Part shown: piece by piece, positions 56,530 through 64,000 of the stretch
Layout of the letters: each line of letters starts with the position of its first letter
Numbering within the stretch: the first letter of the stretch is position 1
DNA from: Alteribacillus sp. YIM 98480
Lineage (GTDB): Bacteria; Bacillota; Bacilli; Bacillales; Marinococcaceae
Direction: 5' to 3'
DNA: 64,000 nt
NCBI RefSeq assembly: GCF_009765375.1
Contig: NZ_VTOK01000002.1
Location: forward strand, 326,766-390,765
Translations under genes and position numbers: made by a program
The notes under the pieces: generated by a model
Seen by the model: the letters and a program-made list of their open reading frames with translations, nothing else
The model's database searches: none
Told to the model about the DNA's origin: nothing

Positions 56530-57038
56530 ATTAATTTATAATATTTTCGTTACTGAAAACTTTACCAGACCATGAATAGAATTGCAATTAATTCAAAGAA
56601 AATTACTAAAAAAATTTTTTCAATGATTCATTATAGCAATAAATTGTAAGGGCAGTACTTGGTGTAATTCCTCTTTTATATCAGCAGAAAGTAATTAAGG
56701 GTTCTTTTTACTCTACTCCTGCCGAGCAGCAAAAAGTCATCACGTCTTCTGAAAACTAGGGCGGTGCCATTTCTTAAAAGGTTAGAAAATATATAAACTT
56801 GGTGTTTTCTAGCGGAGCTGTCCCATAGGTCACTTTTCGGCAAACGAAGTTGGAATATCCCCGCTTTCACACTAAGGGCACAAGTGCGACATCTACTCCG
56901 GCTCTTTACTCTATCTTGTAGTGTCTTCTTTGCCGCGGGCCGTGGTTTCCCCTCCCTCGTGAGCTGCCCCTTCGCGGTCATCACACTGACCTATTTCCAG
57001 CAGCAGTCTTATATACCTTTAAGACAGCCGCCCTTTTC
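56530..57038. other. Long intergenic region with no convincing gene
   Basis: Includes the presumed dapA promoter area (56520-56600, very AT-rich). From ~56800 to 56990 the sequence is markedly richer in G+C than its surroundings, with C/G-rich patches such as GCCGCGGGCC and GAGCTGCCCCTTCGCGG. Open frames of 71-102 codons exist on both strands but have no ribosome site or family look. It may be a decayed repeat or structured RNA. Confidence 0.5.
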
Positions 57039-57542
57039 TTATAGCCCGTTATCAAATAAAATGTCTTTATACGTTTCATCCATTGTTTTGTCAACATAGA
57101 ACAAATTGTTTAAATGGGTTTGCATTTCTTGACAATGGTTATTAGATTTAAAACAATCAGAGGCATTTGTTTTTGCCATCTTCAACTCATAAGCTGCACT
57201 TAACTGAACTTCTTTAAGCGGCTCAAAAGCGTTTGGTGCATCAGATGTAATATTATCTGTCTTCTTTAGCATTTGATTTAGCTGTTTTTGCACCCAGTAC
57301 TCATTAATATCATTTCTTTGTACCTCATCAGCTACCTGACGTAAAGAGCGGTGAAAATAAGTGAGATAATCCTCATATTCATTAGCTGCATTTTTAAGTT
57401 TATCATTTACTTGATAATCTTTCTTTTGTTCATAGGAACTAGGCTCTGTTTTTAACTCTGTGTTTTCACTCTGTTCGTTCTGTGCAGGATTACAAGCAGA
57501 AACAAGAAAACAACAGATTAGACATGAAATTGTCTTTTTCAA
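57039..57542 (-). CDS. Putative lipoprotein, unknown
   Basis: 167 aa. Signal peptide KKTISCLICCFLVSAC with lipobox LVSAC and Cys17 as the lipidation site. A polar, Q/E/N-rich linker follows, then a helical domain with two cysteines (SDCFKSNNHC) that could form a disulphide. No family is recognised. AGGGAGG-type ribosome site (GAAGGGAGGCATTTG) precedes the ATG. It stands alone between the GC-odd gap and the toxin-antitoxin pair. Confidence 0.7.
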   Translation of the reverse strand: MKKTISCLICCFLVSACNPAQNEQSENTELKTEPSSYEQKKDYQVNDKLKNAANEYEDYLTYFHRSLRQVADEVQRNDINEYWVQKQLNQMLKKTDNITSDAPNAFEPLKEVQLSAAYELKMAKTNASDCFKSNNHCQEMQTHLNNLFYVDKTMDETYKDILFDNGL

Positions 57543-57776
57543 TCAAATGCCTCCCTTCTCCACTGTAATAAAAATTGAATAATGTGGCATTATGTAGTAT
57601 GAGACAGATTATGAAAAGATTATTCTTATTAAATAAATTTTTCCTTTAAAACAGGCTTTATATTATAAAATTTGAAAGGAGAGAATTAAATTTATTAGAA
57701 AATACGTTTTATTTACTATAGAAAATCATTTATAATGGTGTGTGGGAATAAACCATGCATGGGGGGCCGTCCAGGT

Positions 57777-58043
57777 ATGTCTCAATTTCAGCAAATTGCA
57801 TTAGAACTTCCAGAAGAAATTTATTCTGAAATTGAGCACCTTACGGAGGAAGAAAAAAATTCTTTCTTTCGTAATGTGTTACAAGAACAAATTGAACAAC
57901 GGAAATCATCCGATTTAGAAAACCAAATGAAACAAGGATATTTAGAAATGGCTCAAATTAACATGGAGCTTTGCAAGGAATTTGAAATAGCGGAAGAAGA
58001 AGCCTTGCGTACCGGAGAACGTCTTATTGTTTCAAAAGAATAG
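57777..58043 (+). CDS. NdoAI/MazE-type antitoxin
   Basis: 88 aa. The C-terminal half, MKQGYLEMAQINMELCKEFEIAEEEA then ERLIVSKE, matches B. subtilis NdoAI (YdcD); the N-terminal DNA-binding RHH part (IALELPEEIYSEIEHL) is quite different. ATG at 57777 lies 8-9 nt after GGGGGG; upstream in-frame ATGs at 57735 and 57759 have no ribosome site. TATAAT at 57731-57736 marks a likely promoter. Partner of the mRNA interferase 64 nt downstream. Confidence 0.78.
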   Translation: MSQFQQIALELPEEIYSEIEHLTEEEKNSFFRNVLQEQIEQRKSSDLENQMKQGYLEMAQINMELCKEFEIAEEEALRTGERLIVSKE

Positions 58044-58107
58044 GAATAAGACTTTCCTTTTCAGCATATCCTGTTAACGGAACCGGTGAAGGAGGTGAAT
58101 GGATGAG

Positions 58108-58491
58108 TTGAGTGATACGCAAAATTATCACCAATCCAAAAAAGTTGTAAAGCGTGGAGACGTTTTTTTTGCTGATCTTTCACCGGTAGTAGGTTCGGAA
58201 CAAGGCGGTGTGAGACCTGTTCTCATCATTCAAAATGATATTGGCAACAGGTTTAGCCCCACCGTCGTTGTTGCTGCCATCACAGCCCAGATAAAGAAAG
58301 CAAAACTTCCTACCCACGTGGAAATTGATGCGGCGAAACATCGTTTTGACCGGGACAGTGTTATATTGCTCGAACAAATTAGAACCATTGATAAACAGCG
58401 TTTAACAGATAAAATTACCCATTTAGATGAAGATACAATGGAGAGGGTCAAAGAAGCACTTGAAATTAGTCTCGGCATAAAAGAAGTGTAA
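58108..58491 (+). CDS. ndoA: mRNA interferase NdoA/MazF
   Basis: 127 aa from a TTG at 58108; GGAGGTG (58091-58097) is ten bases upstream. An in-frame ATG at 58099 touches the ribosome site. The core [38 protein letters not shown] and [17 protein letters not shown] is almost identical to B. subtilis NdoA, which cuts mRNA at UACAU. It usually lies beside alr and the rsb-sigB genes, neither of which is near here. Confidence 0.92.
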   Translation: MSDTQNYHQSKKVVKRGDVFFADLSPVVGSEQGGVRPVLIIQNDIGNRFSPTVVVAAITAQIKKAKLPTHVEIDAAKHRFDRDSVILLEQIRTIDKQRLTDKITHLDEDTMERVKEALEISLGIKEV

Positions 58492-58526
58492 CAATGGCTT
58501 CAAGAATAAACCGTACATAACATCGG

Positions 58527-58562
58527 GCATGTTCTCTAGTTTAAAAGAGGACATGCTTTTTT
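58527..58562 (+). terminator. Terminator after the toxin gene
   Basis: GCATGTTCTCT / AGAGGACATGC, with one mismatch, ~8-nt loop and TTTTTT. Confidence 0.85.
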
Positions 58563-58603
58563 ACCTAGGCGCAGGTAAAAACAATTAAAGAAAGGCGGAT
58601 TGG

Positions 58604-59350
58604 ATGAACACCACCATTGAAACGATACTAAAACACCGTTCCGTAAGAGCGTTTACTGAAGGAAAAATACCGCAAACAGACGTAGAAAAAATTATAGAAG
58701 CAGCTCAAGCAGCTTCCACTTCAAGTTTTCTGCAAGCATATTCTATTATAGGCATAACAGACCCCGAAAAGAAGAGGACCTTGTCTATTTTAGCCGGAAA
58801 TCAGTCTTATGTAGAAGATAATGGATATTTTTTAGTGTTTTGTGCTGATTTGTATCGTCATGAACAAGCTGCAGAACAACACGGCGTAGATATTAAACAA
58901 ACGACCGAAAGTACAGAAGCTTTTATGATTTCTTTAATAGATGCTGCTTTAGCAGCTCAAAATGCTGCGGTTACAGCGGAGTCAATGGGTCTTGGGATTT
59001 GTTACATAGGTGGAATAAGAAATAACCTTAAAAAAGTATGTGAATTACTTCAAACTCCAGATAAAGTTGTTCCTTTGTTTGGAATGGCTATAGGTTATCC
59101 AAAGCAAATGGAAGAACAAAAACCTCGGCTTCCAAAAGAGGTAATCTTTCATGAAAATGAATACATGCAAGATAACGACAATTTACATGAAAACTTACAG
59201 CAATATGATCAAATTATTTCGGACTATTATAAACAAAGGACCAATGCAAAGAAAAACTTGACTTGGACAAAACAAGTAACCACTACTTTGGAACACTCAA
59301 AAAGACTTTATTTAAACGATTTTATAAAACAATGCGGCTTTTTGCGTTAA
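58604..59350 (+). CDS. NfrA-like NADPH-dependent flavin oxidoreductase
   Basis: 248 aa, NfsA/Frp-type nitroreductase fold. FMN-phosphate contact HRSVRAFTEGKIP, AAQAASTSSFLQAYSI and GLGICYIGGIRNN are family landmarks. It reduces FMN, nitro- or quinone compounds with NADPH. The last ~35 residues (NLTWTKQVTTTLE... LNDFIKQCGFL) match the conserved C-terminal end. AAAGGCGG precedes the ATG. Monocistronic, flanked by terminators. Confidence 0.88.
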   Translation: MNTTIETILKHRSVRAFTEGKIPQTDVEKIIEAAQAASTSSFLQAYSIIGITDPEKKRTLSILAGNQSYVEDNGYFLVFCADLYRHEQAAEQHGVDIKQTTESTEAFMISLIDAALAAQNAAVTAESMGLGICYIGGIRNNLKKVCELLQTPDKVVPLFGMAIGYPKQMEEQKPRLPKEVIFHENEYMQDNDNLHENLQQYDQIISDYYKQRTNAKKNLTWTKQVTTTLEHSKRLYLNDFIKQCGFLR

Positions 59351-59355
59351 TTCAG

Positions 59356-59388
59356 TTCCCCTCTAAAAATGGAGGGGGATTTTTTTTG
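59356..59388 (+). terminator. Terminator after the oxidoreductase gene
   Basis: CCCCTC / GAGGGG, ~8-nt loop, then GATTTTTTTT. Confidence 0.85.
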
Positions 59389-59500
59389 GAACGATTATGT
59401 GAAAATATGAAAAAAGATGATATTTTTTAAAGAAATTTTAAAAAAATTTGTTATAATATAAAGTATAAGAAATAGCAGCTGTCTCTGGGAGGGGATAGGC

Positions 59501-60664
59501 ATGTGGAAAAAAACAATTAAAATAACTATATTTCTTAGTTTAATAGTGAGTTTGATTATAGCATGGTCGATTGAAGATTGGTCTAGAACTGTACACGGTA
59601 AACTTCCATCAAAAACAGCAGTCATTCTGCATGCTGTTAATAATAATTTGGTACCGCTTGATCCCGATCTTGAGCCTCCTGGCTTTCTTGCCAACTCAGG
59701 AAAAAAAAGTCAAGTGACGATGGTAAGAGATGAAGAAAGCATTCAATTAAACAATGAAAAAGAAATTCCTGTACGAATTTACAGATATTCCGATGCAAAG
59801 GAAGCACCAGTTATTTTGTATTTTCATGGAGGGGCTTTTTTAGAAGGGTACGGTAGTATTGACACCCACGACAATATAATCCGCTCTCTGGCAGCCAGAA
59901 CAGGTGCGGTAGTAGTAAGTCCTGGTTATCGGGTTGCTCCTGAACATGTTTTTCCGACTGCTGTTAATGATAGTTACCGTTCTTTGGAATGGGTATATGA
60001 AAATGCGGAGAGGTTTGGTGGTAACCCTGAAAAAATTGCAGTAGCTGGGGATAGTGCAGGAGGGAACTTAGCAGCTGTCACTGCCCTGAAATCACGGGAC
60101 TCCAATGGACCGGATATATTCGCCCAGCTTTTATACTATCCATTAACCACTTTTAAAGATATAGAATTCAATTCGAGAAGTACCTATGACAGCGGCTATT
60201 ATTTATTATCAAAACAAGTCATGTTAAAAGCTAGAGAAGCTTATACCCCGGAAGAAGAGATGTGGAATAACCCTTATACTTCTCCGCTTGAAGCGGAAAG
60301 CTTAGAAGGGCTGCCCCCAGCCATGATCATAACAGCTCAATATGATCCTTTAAGGGATGAAGGGGAATTATATGCGGAAAAACTACATGAAGCTGGAACA
60401 CCGGTAAACGCTGTTCGCTATAACGGGGTAATGCACGGGTTTGTATCGTTTTTTGAAATTATGAAAAGCGGCGAAATGGCATTAAATGAATCAGCACTTT
60501 TTCTTACAAAAGCATCCGATGAATCCATTCCTTTAGAGAATGAATATAAGCTGACTGTGCAAAAAGCACCTGCAGGGCTTAATCGGGTAAAAGAGGAAGC
60601 TGAAGCTTTTGCAATAGCTGCATTTTTAGTTGGCAAGCATACTTTTACCACAGTAACAAAATAA
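59501..60664 (+). CDS. HSL-type alpha/beta hydrolase, membrane-anchored
   Basis: 387 aa. A hydrophobic N-terminal helix (residues 8-24) acts as anchor or signal. The oxyanion motif HGGAF lies near residue 108, the catalytic serine in GDSAGGN near 185, Asp in TAQYDPLRDEG and His in VMHGFVSFF. Typical carboxylesterase/lipase of the hormone-sensitive group; substrate unknown. A ~40-residue C-terminal extension (LNRVKEEAEAFAIAAFLVGK) ends in a short apolar helix. GGGAGGGG precedes the ATG. Confidence 0.85.
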   Translation: MWKKTIKITIFLSLIVSLIIAWSIEDWSRTVHGKLPSKTAVILHAVNNNLVPLDPDLEPPGFLANSGKKSQVTMVRDEESIQLNNEKEIPVRIYRYSDAKEAPVILYFHGGAFLEGYGSIDTHDNIIRSLAARTGAVVVSPGYRVAPEHVFPTAVNDSYRSLEWVYENAERFGGNPEKIAVAGDSAGGNLAAVTALKSRDSNGPDIFAQLLYYPLTTFKDIEFNSRSTYDSGYYLLSKQVMLKAREAYTPEEEMWNNPYTSPLEAESLEGLPPAMIITAQYDPLRDEGELYAEKLHEAGTPVNAVRYNGVMHGFVSFFEIMKSGEMALNESALFLTKASDESIPLENEYKLTVQKAPAGLNRVKEEAEAFAIAAFLVGKHTFTTVTK

Positions 60665-60673
60665 TATATTTTG

Positions 60674-60704
60674 AAAGGATCTGTTAACAAGCAGGTCCTT
60701 TTTT
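60674..60704 (+). terminator. Terminator after the hydrolase gene
   Basis: AAAGGATCTG / CAGGTCCTTT, ten pairs with one G-T, 8-nt loop, then TTTT. Confidence 0.8.
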
Positions 60705-60708
60705 GAAA

Positions 60709-60864
60709 GGTAAGAAATTATAAATAGTTGGCGTTTACATGTCTAGCGCAAACCCCTACTCGCTCGAGATTCCTTCGGTCCGTCAATGGAAAGCAAAGAT
60801 CAGCTTTCCATATGCCGACCCTCCAGGACTTGTCGCTCGTGAGCAAGGCGCTTGCGCTTTTCTT
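60709..60864 (+). repeat. Dispersed palindromic repeat, copy 3
   Basis: Same orientation as copies 1 and 2, 43 kb away. Left arm has decayed to AGCGCAAACCCC while the right arm GGCGCTTGCGCT is intact. Directly behind a terminator. The gap from 60665 to 61104 holds the terminator, this repeat, and 240 nt of AT-rich sequence without a gene. Confidence 0.85.
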
Positions 60865-61104
60865 TCTGATTTCTTAGACAGTTTATTAGCTTATTTATTG
60901 CGAATATAGACGATTTGACCTTCTATGGAATGATCATGAAGGAATATAGTTGTATAAGTCCGAAATAGATAAAAAAACTTTCAAATACTCTATTTTATTT
61001 TTCGTTAGGATGTGATACACTCTTCATTGGAAATCGACAGAAAGATAAAAACGCCTGCTGTGACGGGCAAAGAAAATACAGATAAGATGGAGGGAGGCTT
61101 TCAA

Positions 61105-61797
61105 ATGTTGAAGGCAATGAAACACAAATTTTACCAAAAAAAATCCGTGTGGGCAGAAGAGACAGCTAAACGGATAGAAGAGTACGCAGAGCAGCAGCGA
61201 TTAGAATCATTAGAAAAAATGAAAAAAGAAGAAGATTTAAGTCACTTATTGCACCATGAAATTGAAAAATATTTATATACTATCCATCCTTCGTTTTTGC
61301 TAAATCCTGATGTGGTACGTGCTCTTCATAATAGGTTGATTGCCCGTTCACAAGGAAGGTTTTCCGTATCTTTGCACGTTACTAGTGAAATGAGACTTGC
61401 TTTGGATTTTTACAACTCAGATTTATCTGTATTCATCAGATTGCTTGAGAAAAAAGGCTTTCAACTAAAAGGGAATGAGCAGCGTTTACTAACGGCGCTT
61501 TTAAATAAACTAAGCGAAAATAATTATCGTACGTACTTGGAACGTTATGGAGATTTTGTAGACGAAAATCTTTCTTTACAGAGTGCTGTATACAAATATC
61601 TAGAAAGAGTAGAAGATCATAATAAATATGACAGCGGTCGTCTTGATTTTCTTCATAAGTATTTAATCAACAAAGGTTTATTAATGCCTGATTTTACAAT
61701 TAAGAAAATGAAGAAGCTTGTTAAATCTTTTGATAAAATGTATGCGGACGATTATAAGGTAACTCGACTGGAAAAGAGAATGCATGAGATTGGTTAA
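61105..61797 (+). CDS. Unrecognised helical protein (230 aa)
   Basis: 230 aa from the ATG at 61105, six bases after GGGAGGC; longer in-frame starts (61012, 61084) lack a ribosome site. No signal or membrane segment. A basic N-terminus (LKAMKHKFYQKKS), a charged coiled-coil-like region (residues ~15-50), then an all-helical domain rich in L, Y and R with HEIEKYLYTIHPSFLLNPD. No catalytic motif or named family is recognised. Followed by a terminator; monocistronic. Confidence 0.6.
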   Translation: MLKAMKHKFYQKKSVWAEETAKRIEEYAEQQRLESLEKMKKEEDLSHLLHHEIEKYLYTIHPSFLLNPDVVRALHNRLIARSQGRFSVSLHVTSEMRLALDFYNSDLSVFIRLLEKKGFQLKGNEQRLLTALLNKLSENNYRTYLERYGDFVDENLSLQSAVYKYLERVEDHNKYDSGRLDFLHKYLINKGLLMPDFTIKKMKKLVKSFDKMYADDYKVTRLEKRMHEIG

Positions 61798-61798
61798 T

Positions 61799-61843
61799 TA
61801 AAAAAGCTCTTCTTTGCACATACAAAAAAGAAGAGCTTTTTTA
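61799..61843. terminator. Terminator after the 230-aa gene
   Basis: AAAAAGCTCTTCTTT / AAAAAGAAGAGCTTTTTT, a long stem with ~9-nt loop, both flanks suitable. Confidence 0.9.
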
Positions 61844-61952
61844 CGTATTCGGATTAGAAACATCTATTAATATTATGCATTTCTCTTTGCGTTTTCGAAA
61901 ACTTATGGCAAAATGATATTAAATAAGATTATCTGTTTAGGGAGGGAGAAAA

Positions 61953-62264
61953 ATGGCAAAAGACATTCCTGCTTTTTTCAAGGAAAAACTTAATGATGCA
62001 AAAAATCAGTTTGAACGTACGATTGATTGCAAGCACACGGAATTTGATGATCTTTATCCTTATATGAGCGAGCAGCCGCAGTTTTTCTGGTATAAAAGGT
62101 ATGTTGCTTGGCAGGAGCTCCTTACCATTGTCAAATTAGCTGATGAGTTAGATGTTTCTTGGAAAGATGAATTTAATGAGGCGCAGCAGCGTTTTATAGA
62201 AAAAAAGGTTTTAGATGCGAAAGTCCTTGATGATTGGTATGGAAAAAAACGAACAGAAGCTTAA
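61953..62264 (+). CDS. Unrecognised small protein (103 aa)
   Basis: 103 aa, acidic at centre, rich in aromatic residues: LYPYMSEQPQFFWYKRYVAWQEL. Predicted all-helical, cytoplasmic. No family is recognised with confidence. GGGAGGGAG lies 6-7 nt before the ATG and a very strong terminator follows, so it is a real single-gene unit. No tie to the neighbours is visible. Confidence 0.65.
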   Translation: MAKDIPAFFKEKLNDAKNQFERTIDCKHTEFDDLYPYMSEQPQFFWYKRYVAWQELLTIVKLADELDVSWKDEFNEAQQRFIEKKVLDAKVLDDWYGKKRTEA

Positions 62265-62270
62265 AGCACA

Positions 62271-62304
62271 AAAAACTGGACGCCTGGCGGCGTCCAGTTT
62301 TTTT
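62271..62304. terminator. Terminator after the 103-aa gene
   Basis: ACTGGACGCC / GGCGTCCAGT, ten perfect pairs, 4-nt loop and TTTTTT; A-run on the left suits the opposing yjiH-type gene as well. Confidence 0.92.
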
Positions 62305-62325
62305 GTCCATTTTACGGAAAATCTA

Positions 62326-63663
62326 TTAAAAAATTAGATGGGCAAACCCGATAATAATAGGAAGCGTGATGATGGTGCGCTCTAAGAAAATGAAAACAAG
62401 ATCCGTAAACTTGACAGGGAGTTTAGAGGCAAGCAATAGACCACCAACCTCAGACATATATATAAGCTGAGTAACAGATAATGCAGCAATGATAAAACGA
62501 GTTAGTTCACTTTCTATTCCTGACCCTATAATAGCTGGCAGGAACATATCCGCAAAACCGATTACCATTGTTTGTGAAGCTTCTGCAGCTTCAGGCACTT
62601 GCATGAATTCTAAAAGAGGCACAAACGGCATTCCAATTATTTCAAAAAACGGAGTAGTCTCGGCAATAACCACAGCAGCAGTACCCAAAGCCATAACGAC
62701 CGGAATTACTCCAATCCACATATCTAAAACGTTTTTTAGACCGCCGTTAACAATAGAAGAAGCTCTATTTTGAACAGCTTTTTGAGCAGCTTGTTTCAAG
62801 CCCCATTGAAATGGATTATATTCAGGAGGGCTTGAATCATCTTCTTTTTTATTTGTTTCGTTAAAATAGTGATCTTTTTTTAAGGACAACGGCGGGATTC
62901 GCGGCATTATTAGTGCAGCAACAACTCCTGCAGCAACAATAGTAAAGTAATAAGGCACAATATATTGCATCAAATCCATTTCTGAAAGTATTACAATACT
63001 GAAAGTGATGGAAACGATAGAGAAAGTAGTACCGATCACAGCAGCTTCTCTTTTGGAATAGTAGCCTTGTTCATACTGCTGGTTCGTGAGCAGCACGCCA
63101 ATTGTACCGTCCCCCATCCACGAAGCAGCACAATCAATGGAAGAACGCCCAGGCAGTGTAAAAAGCGGTCTCATTATTGGAGTTAAAATCGCACCGCAAA
63201 ATTCCAGCAGGCCGAAATTTAAAAGAAACGGAAGAAAAAAACCAGCAAACAAAAATACAGTAATAAGAAGCGGAATTAAATCAAATAACAATAAACCGCC
63301 AGTATCTGGTGAAACAATCCATTCGGGACCTGCATTAAATAAAACCATTAAAGAAAATATAAGACCTAAAGCACGAATGCCAAGCCAACCCCAACTAACG
63401 TCAAATAATGATTTTATGAAGTGATTCGAAAAATCCGTTATTTTCACTAAAATGGAGCCTGCCACCGCAACGAGCATAAAAAAAGCGGCGATAGGCGGGA
63501 GAGCTCCAGCTGCTTCACCTTGCAGCCAGTTTGCCAGTAAAGCAACTGGGATTGTTATTTCACCATCGGCCGATATCGGGATCATAAATAAGAAAATTCC
63601 TATGAGAGAGGGAATTAAAAACCTTAAGGTCGAACCCTCTTTGTTTAAATTGCTATTGTTCAT
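62326..63663 (-). CDS. YjiH-family membrane protein
   Basis: 445 aa, about ten or eleven membrane helices, with the nucleoside-recognition (Gate) domain: SWMGDGTIGVLLTNQQYEQG and GFADMFLPAIIGSGIES. YjiH is a predicted transporter of unknown substrate. A charged cytoplasmic loop (KKDHYFNETNKKEDDSS) splits the two halves. AGAGGTGAG precedes the ATG. Upstream on the minus strand lie ~270 nt of AT-rich sequence with repeated ATGCA motifs. Confidence 0.82.
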   Translation of the reverse strand: MNNSNLNKEGSTLRFLIPSLIGIFLFMIPISADGEITIPVALLANWLQGEAAGALPPIAAFFMLVAVAGSILVKITDFSNHFIKSLFDVSWGWLGIRALGLIFSLMVLFNAGPEWIVSPDTGGLLLFDLIPLLITVFLFAGFFLPFLLNFGLLEFCGAILTPIMRPLFTLPGRSSIDCAASWMGDGTIGVLLTNQQYEQGYYSKREAAVIGTTFSIVSITFSIVILSEMDLMQYIVPYYFTIVAAGVVAALIMPRIPPLSLKKDHYFNETNKKEDDSSPPEYNPFQWGLKQAAQKAVQNRASSIVNGGLKNVLDMWIGVIPVVMALGTAAVVIAETTPFFEIIGMPFVPLLEFMQVPEAAEASQTMVIGFADMFLPAIIGSGIESELTRFIIAALSVTQLIYMSEVGGLLLASKLPVKFTDLVFIFLERTIITLPIIIGFAHLIF

Positions 63664-63936
63664 TTTCTCACCTCTTTATATGTGTAAATATGCATAGTTA
63701 TACTTTTTGATCACAAATAATACTATTTTTCACTCGTGATAACCTGCATATAACTGCATAAATTCAAAAATGCATTTATAAATATAACATCTTTTCCGTT
63801 TTGAATAAAGAGAAGGATAATAATATTAATTTTCAAAATTCCTCATGATAACAGGAAGTGCGGTTTAAGTAATAACAAATAATGAACGTCATTTATTAGT
63901 ATGTTTTTGGTTGAATAGTATTCTGAAAAATAAAAA

Positions 63937-64000
63937 GAGGCTGGGACAAAACCCAGTAATTAAAAAGAGTGGTCCTCGCCAATACGTTGGTGAGGACCAC
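63937..64000. mobile_element. Edge of an insertion-sequence or MITE-like element, truncated by window end
   Basis: Begins GAGGCTGGGACAAAACCC, a form frequent at ends of Firmicute IS elements and their remnants. Then comes an almost perfect hairpin GTGGTCCTCGCCAA (63969-63982) / TTGGTGAGGACCAC (63987-64000). The rest lies outside the window. The preceding 273 nt (63664-63936) hold the yjiH-type upstream region and no gene. Confidence 0.45.

Noticed and set aside
56676..56984. 102-codon minus-strand frame in the GC-odd gap
   Set aside because: No ribosome site, arginine- and serine-rich composition typical of a random frame; an overlapping plus-strand frame is equally poor.

Overview
The window looks like chromosomal DNA from a low-GC, spore-forming, probably halophilic or halotolerant Bacillaceae. 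Supporting signs are AT-rich coding with strong GGAGG ribosome binding sites, the B. subtilis-like order panC-panD-dinG-ypmB-aspB-asnS-dnaD-nth-ypoC then ponA-recU-sspM-yppE, sporulation genes (a small acid-soluble spore protein, KapB, a RacA-like protein), and an ectoine-degradation operon. The genus cannot be fixed from the sequence alone.

Layout. 1-14 kb (+): pantothenate genes, DinG, an MTA/SAH deaminase in the place usually held by ypmA, aspB, asnS, dnaD, nth, ypoC and a double-GTPase dynamin (DynA). 14-17.6 kb (-): PBP1A and RecU. 17.6-20.6 kb: a small island bracketed by two direct copies of a ~155-bp palindromic repeat, holding a RemA-family protein, an SspM-like spore protein, a RacA-like protein, YppE and a rhodanese-type sulfurtransferase. 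20.6-37 kb: single genes and short operons: AarF/UbiB kinase with a phasin-like partner, a 59-aa membrane protein, IlvA, thiol-disulfide proteins, a phosphoesterase, a NifU-N/HEAT protein, the YdbS-YdbT pair, a metallo-beta-lactamase-fold enzyme, an XpaC-like/TelA pair and an NRDE protein. 37-44 kb: glutamate synthase (gltA-gltB) and kapB.

44-55 kb is the most distinctive part. A PucR-type regulator is divergent from a five-gene operon: a Cys/Met-type PLP enzyme, an M20 amidohydrolase, a stand-alone homoserine-dehydrogenase-like protein, an aldehyde dehydrogenase and an ectoine hydrolase (DoeA/EutD family). Two transporter genes follow. The gene set suggests ectoine to N-acetyl-diaminobutyrate to diaminobutyrate, then onward through aspartate semialdehyde, but it lacks the usual DoeB-type deacetylase and DoeD/EutBC enzymes.

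55-64 kb: YidD, dapA under a lysine riboswitch, a long apparently non-coding stretch, a lipoprotein, a MazEF/NdoAI-NdoA toxin-antitoxin pair, an NfrA-like flavoprotein, an HSL-type hydrolase, the third repeat copy, two unrecognised small genes, a YjiH-family membrane protein, and the edge of an element that runs off the window. No tRNA, rRNA, CRISPR array, prophage or intact transposase gene was seen.
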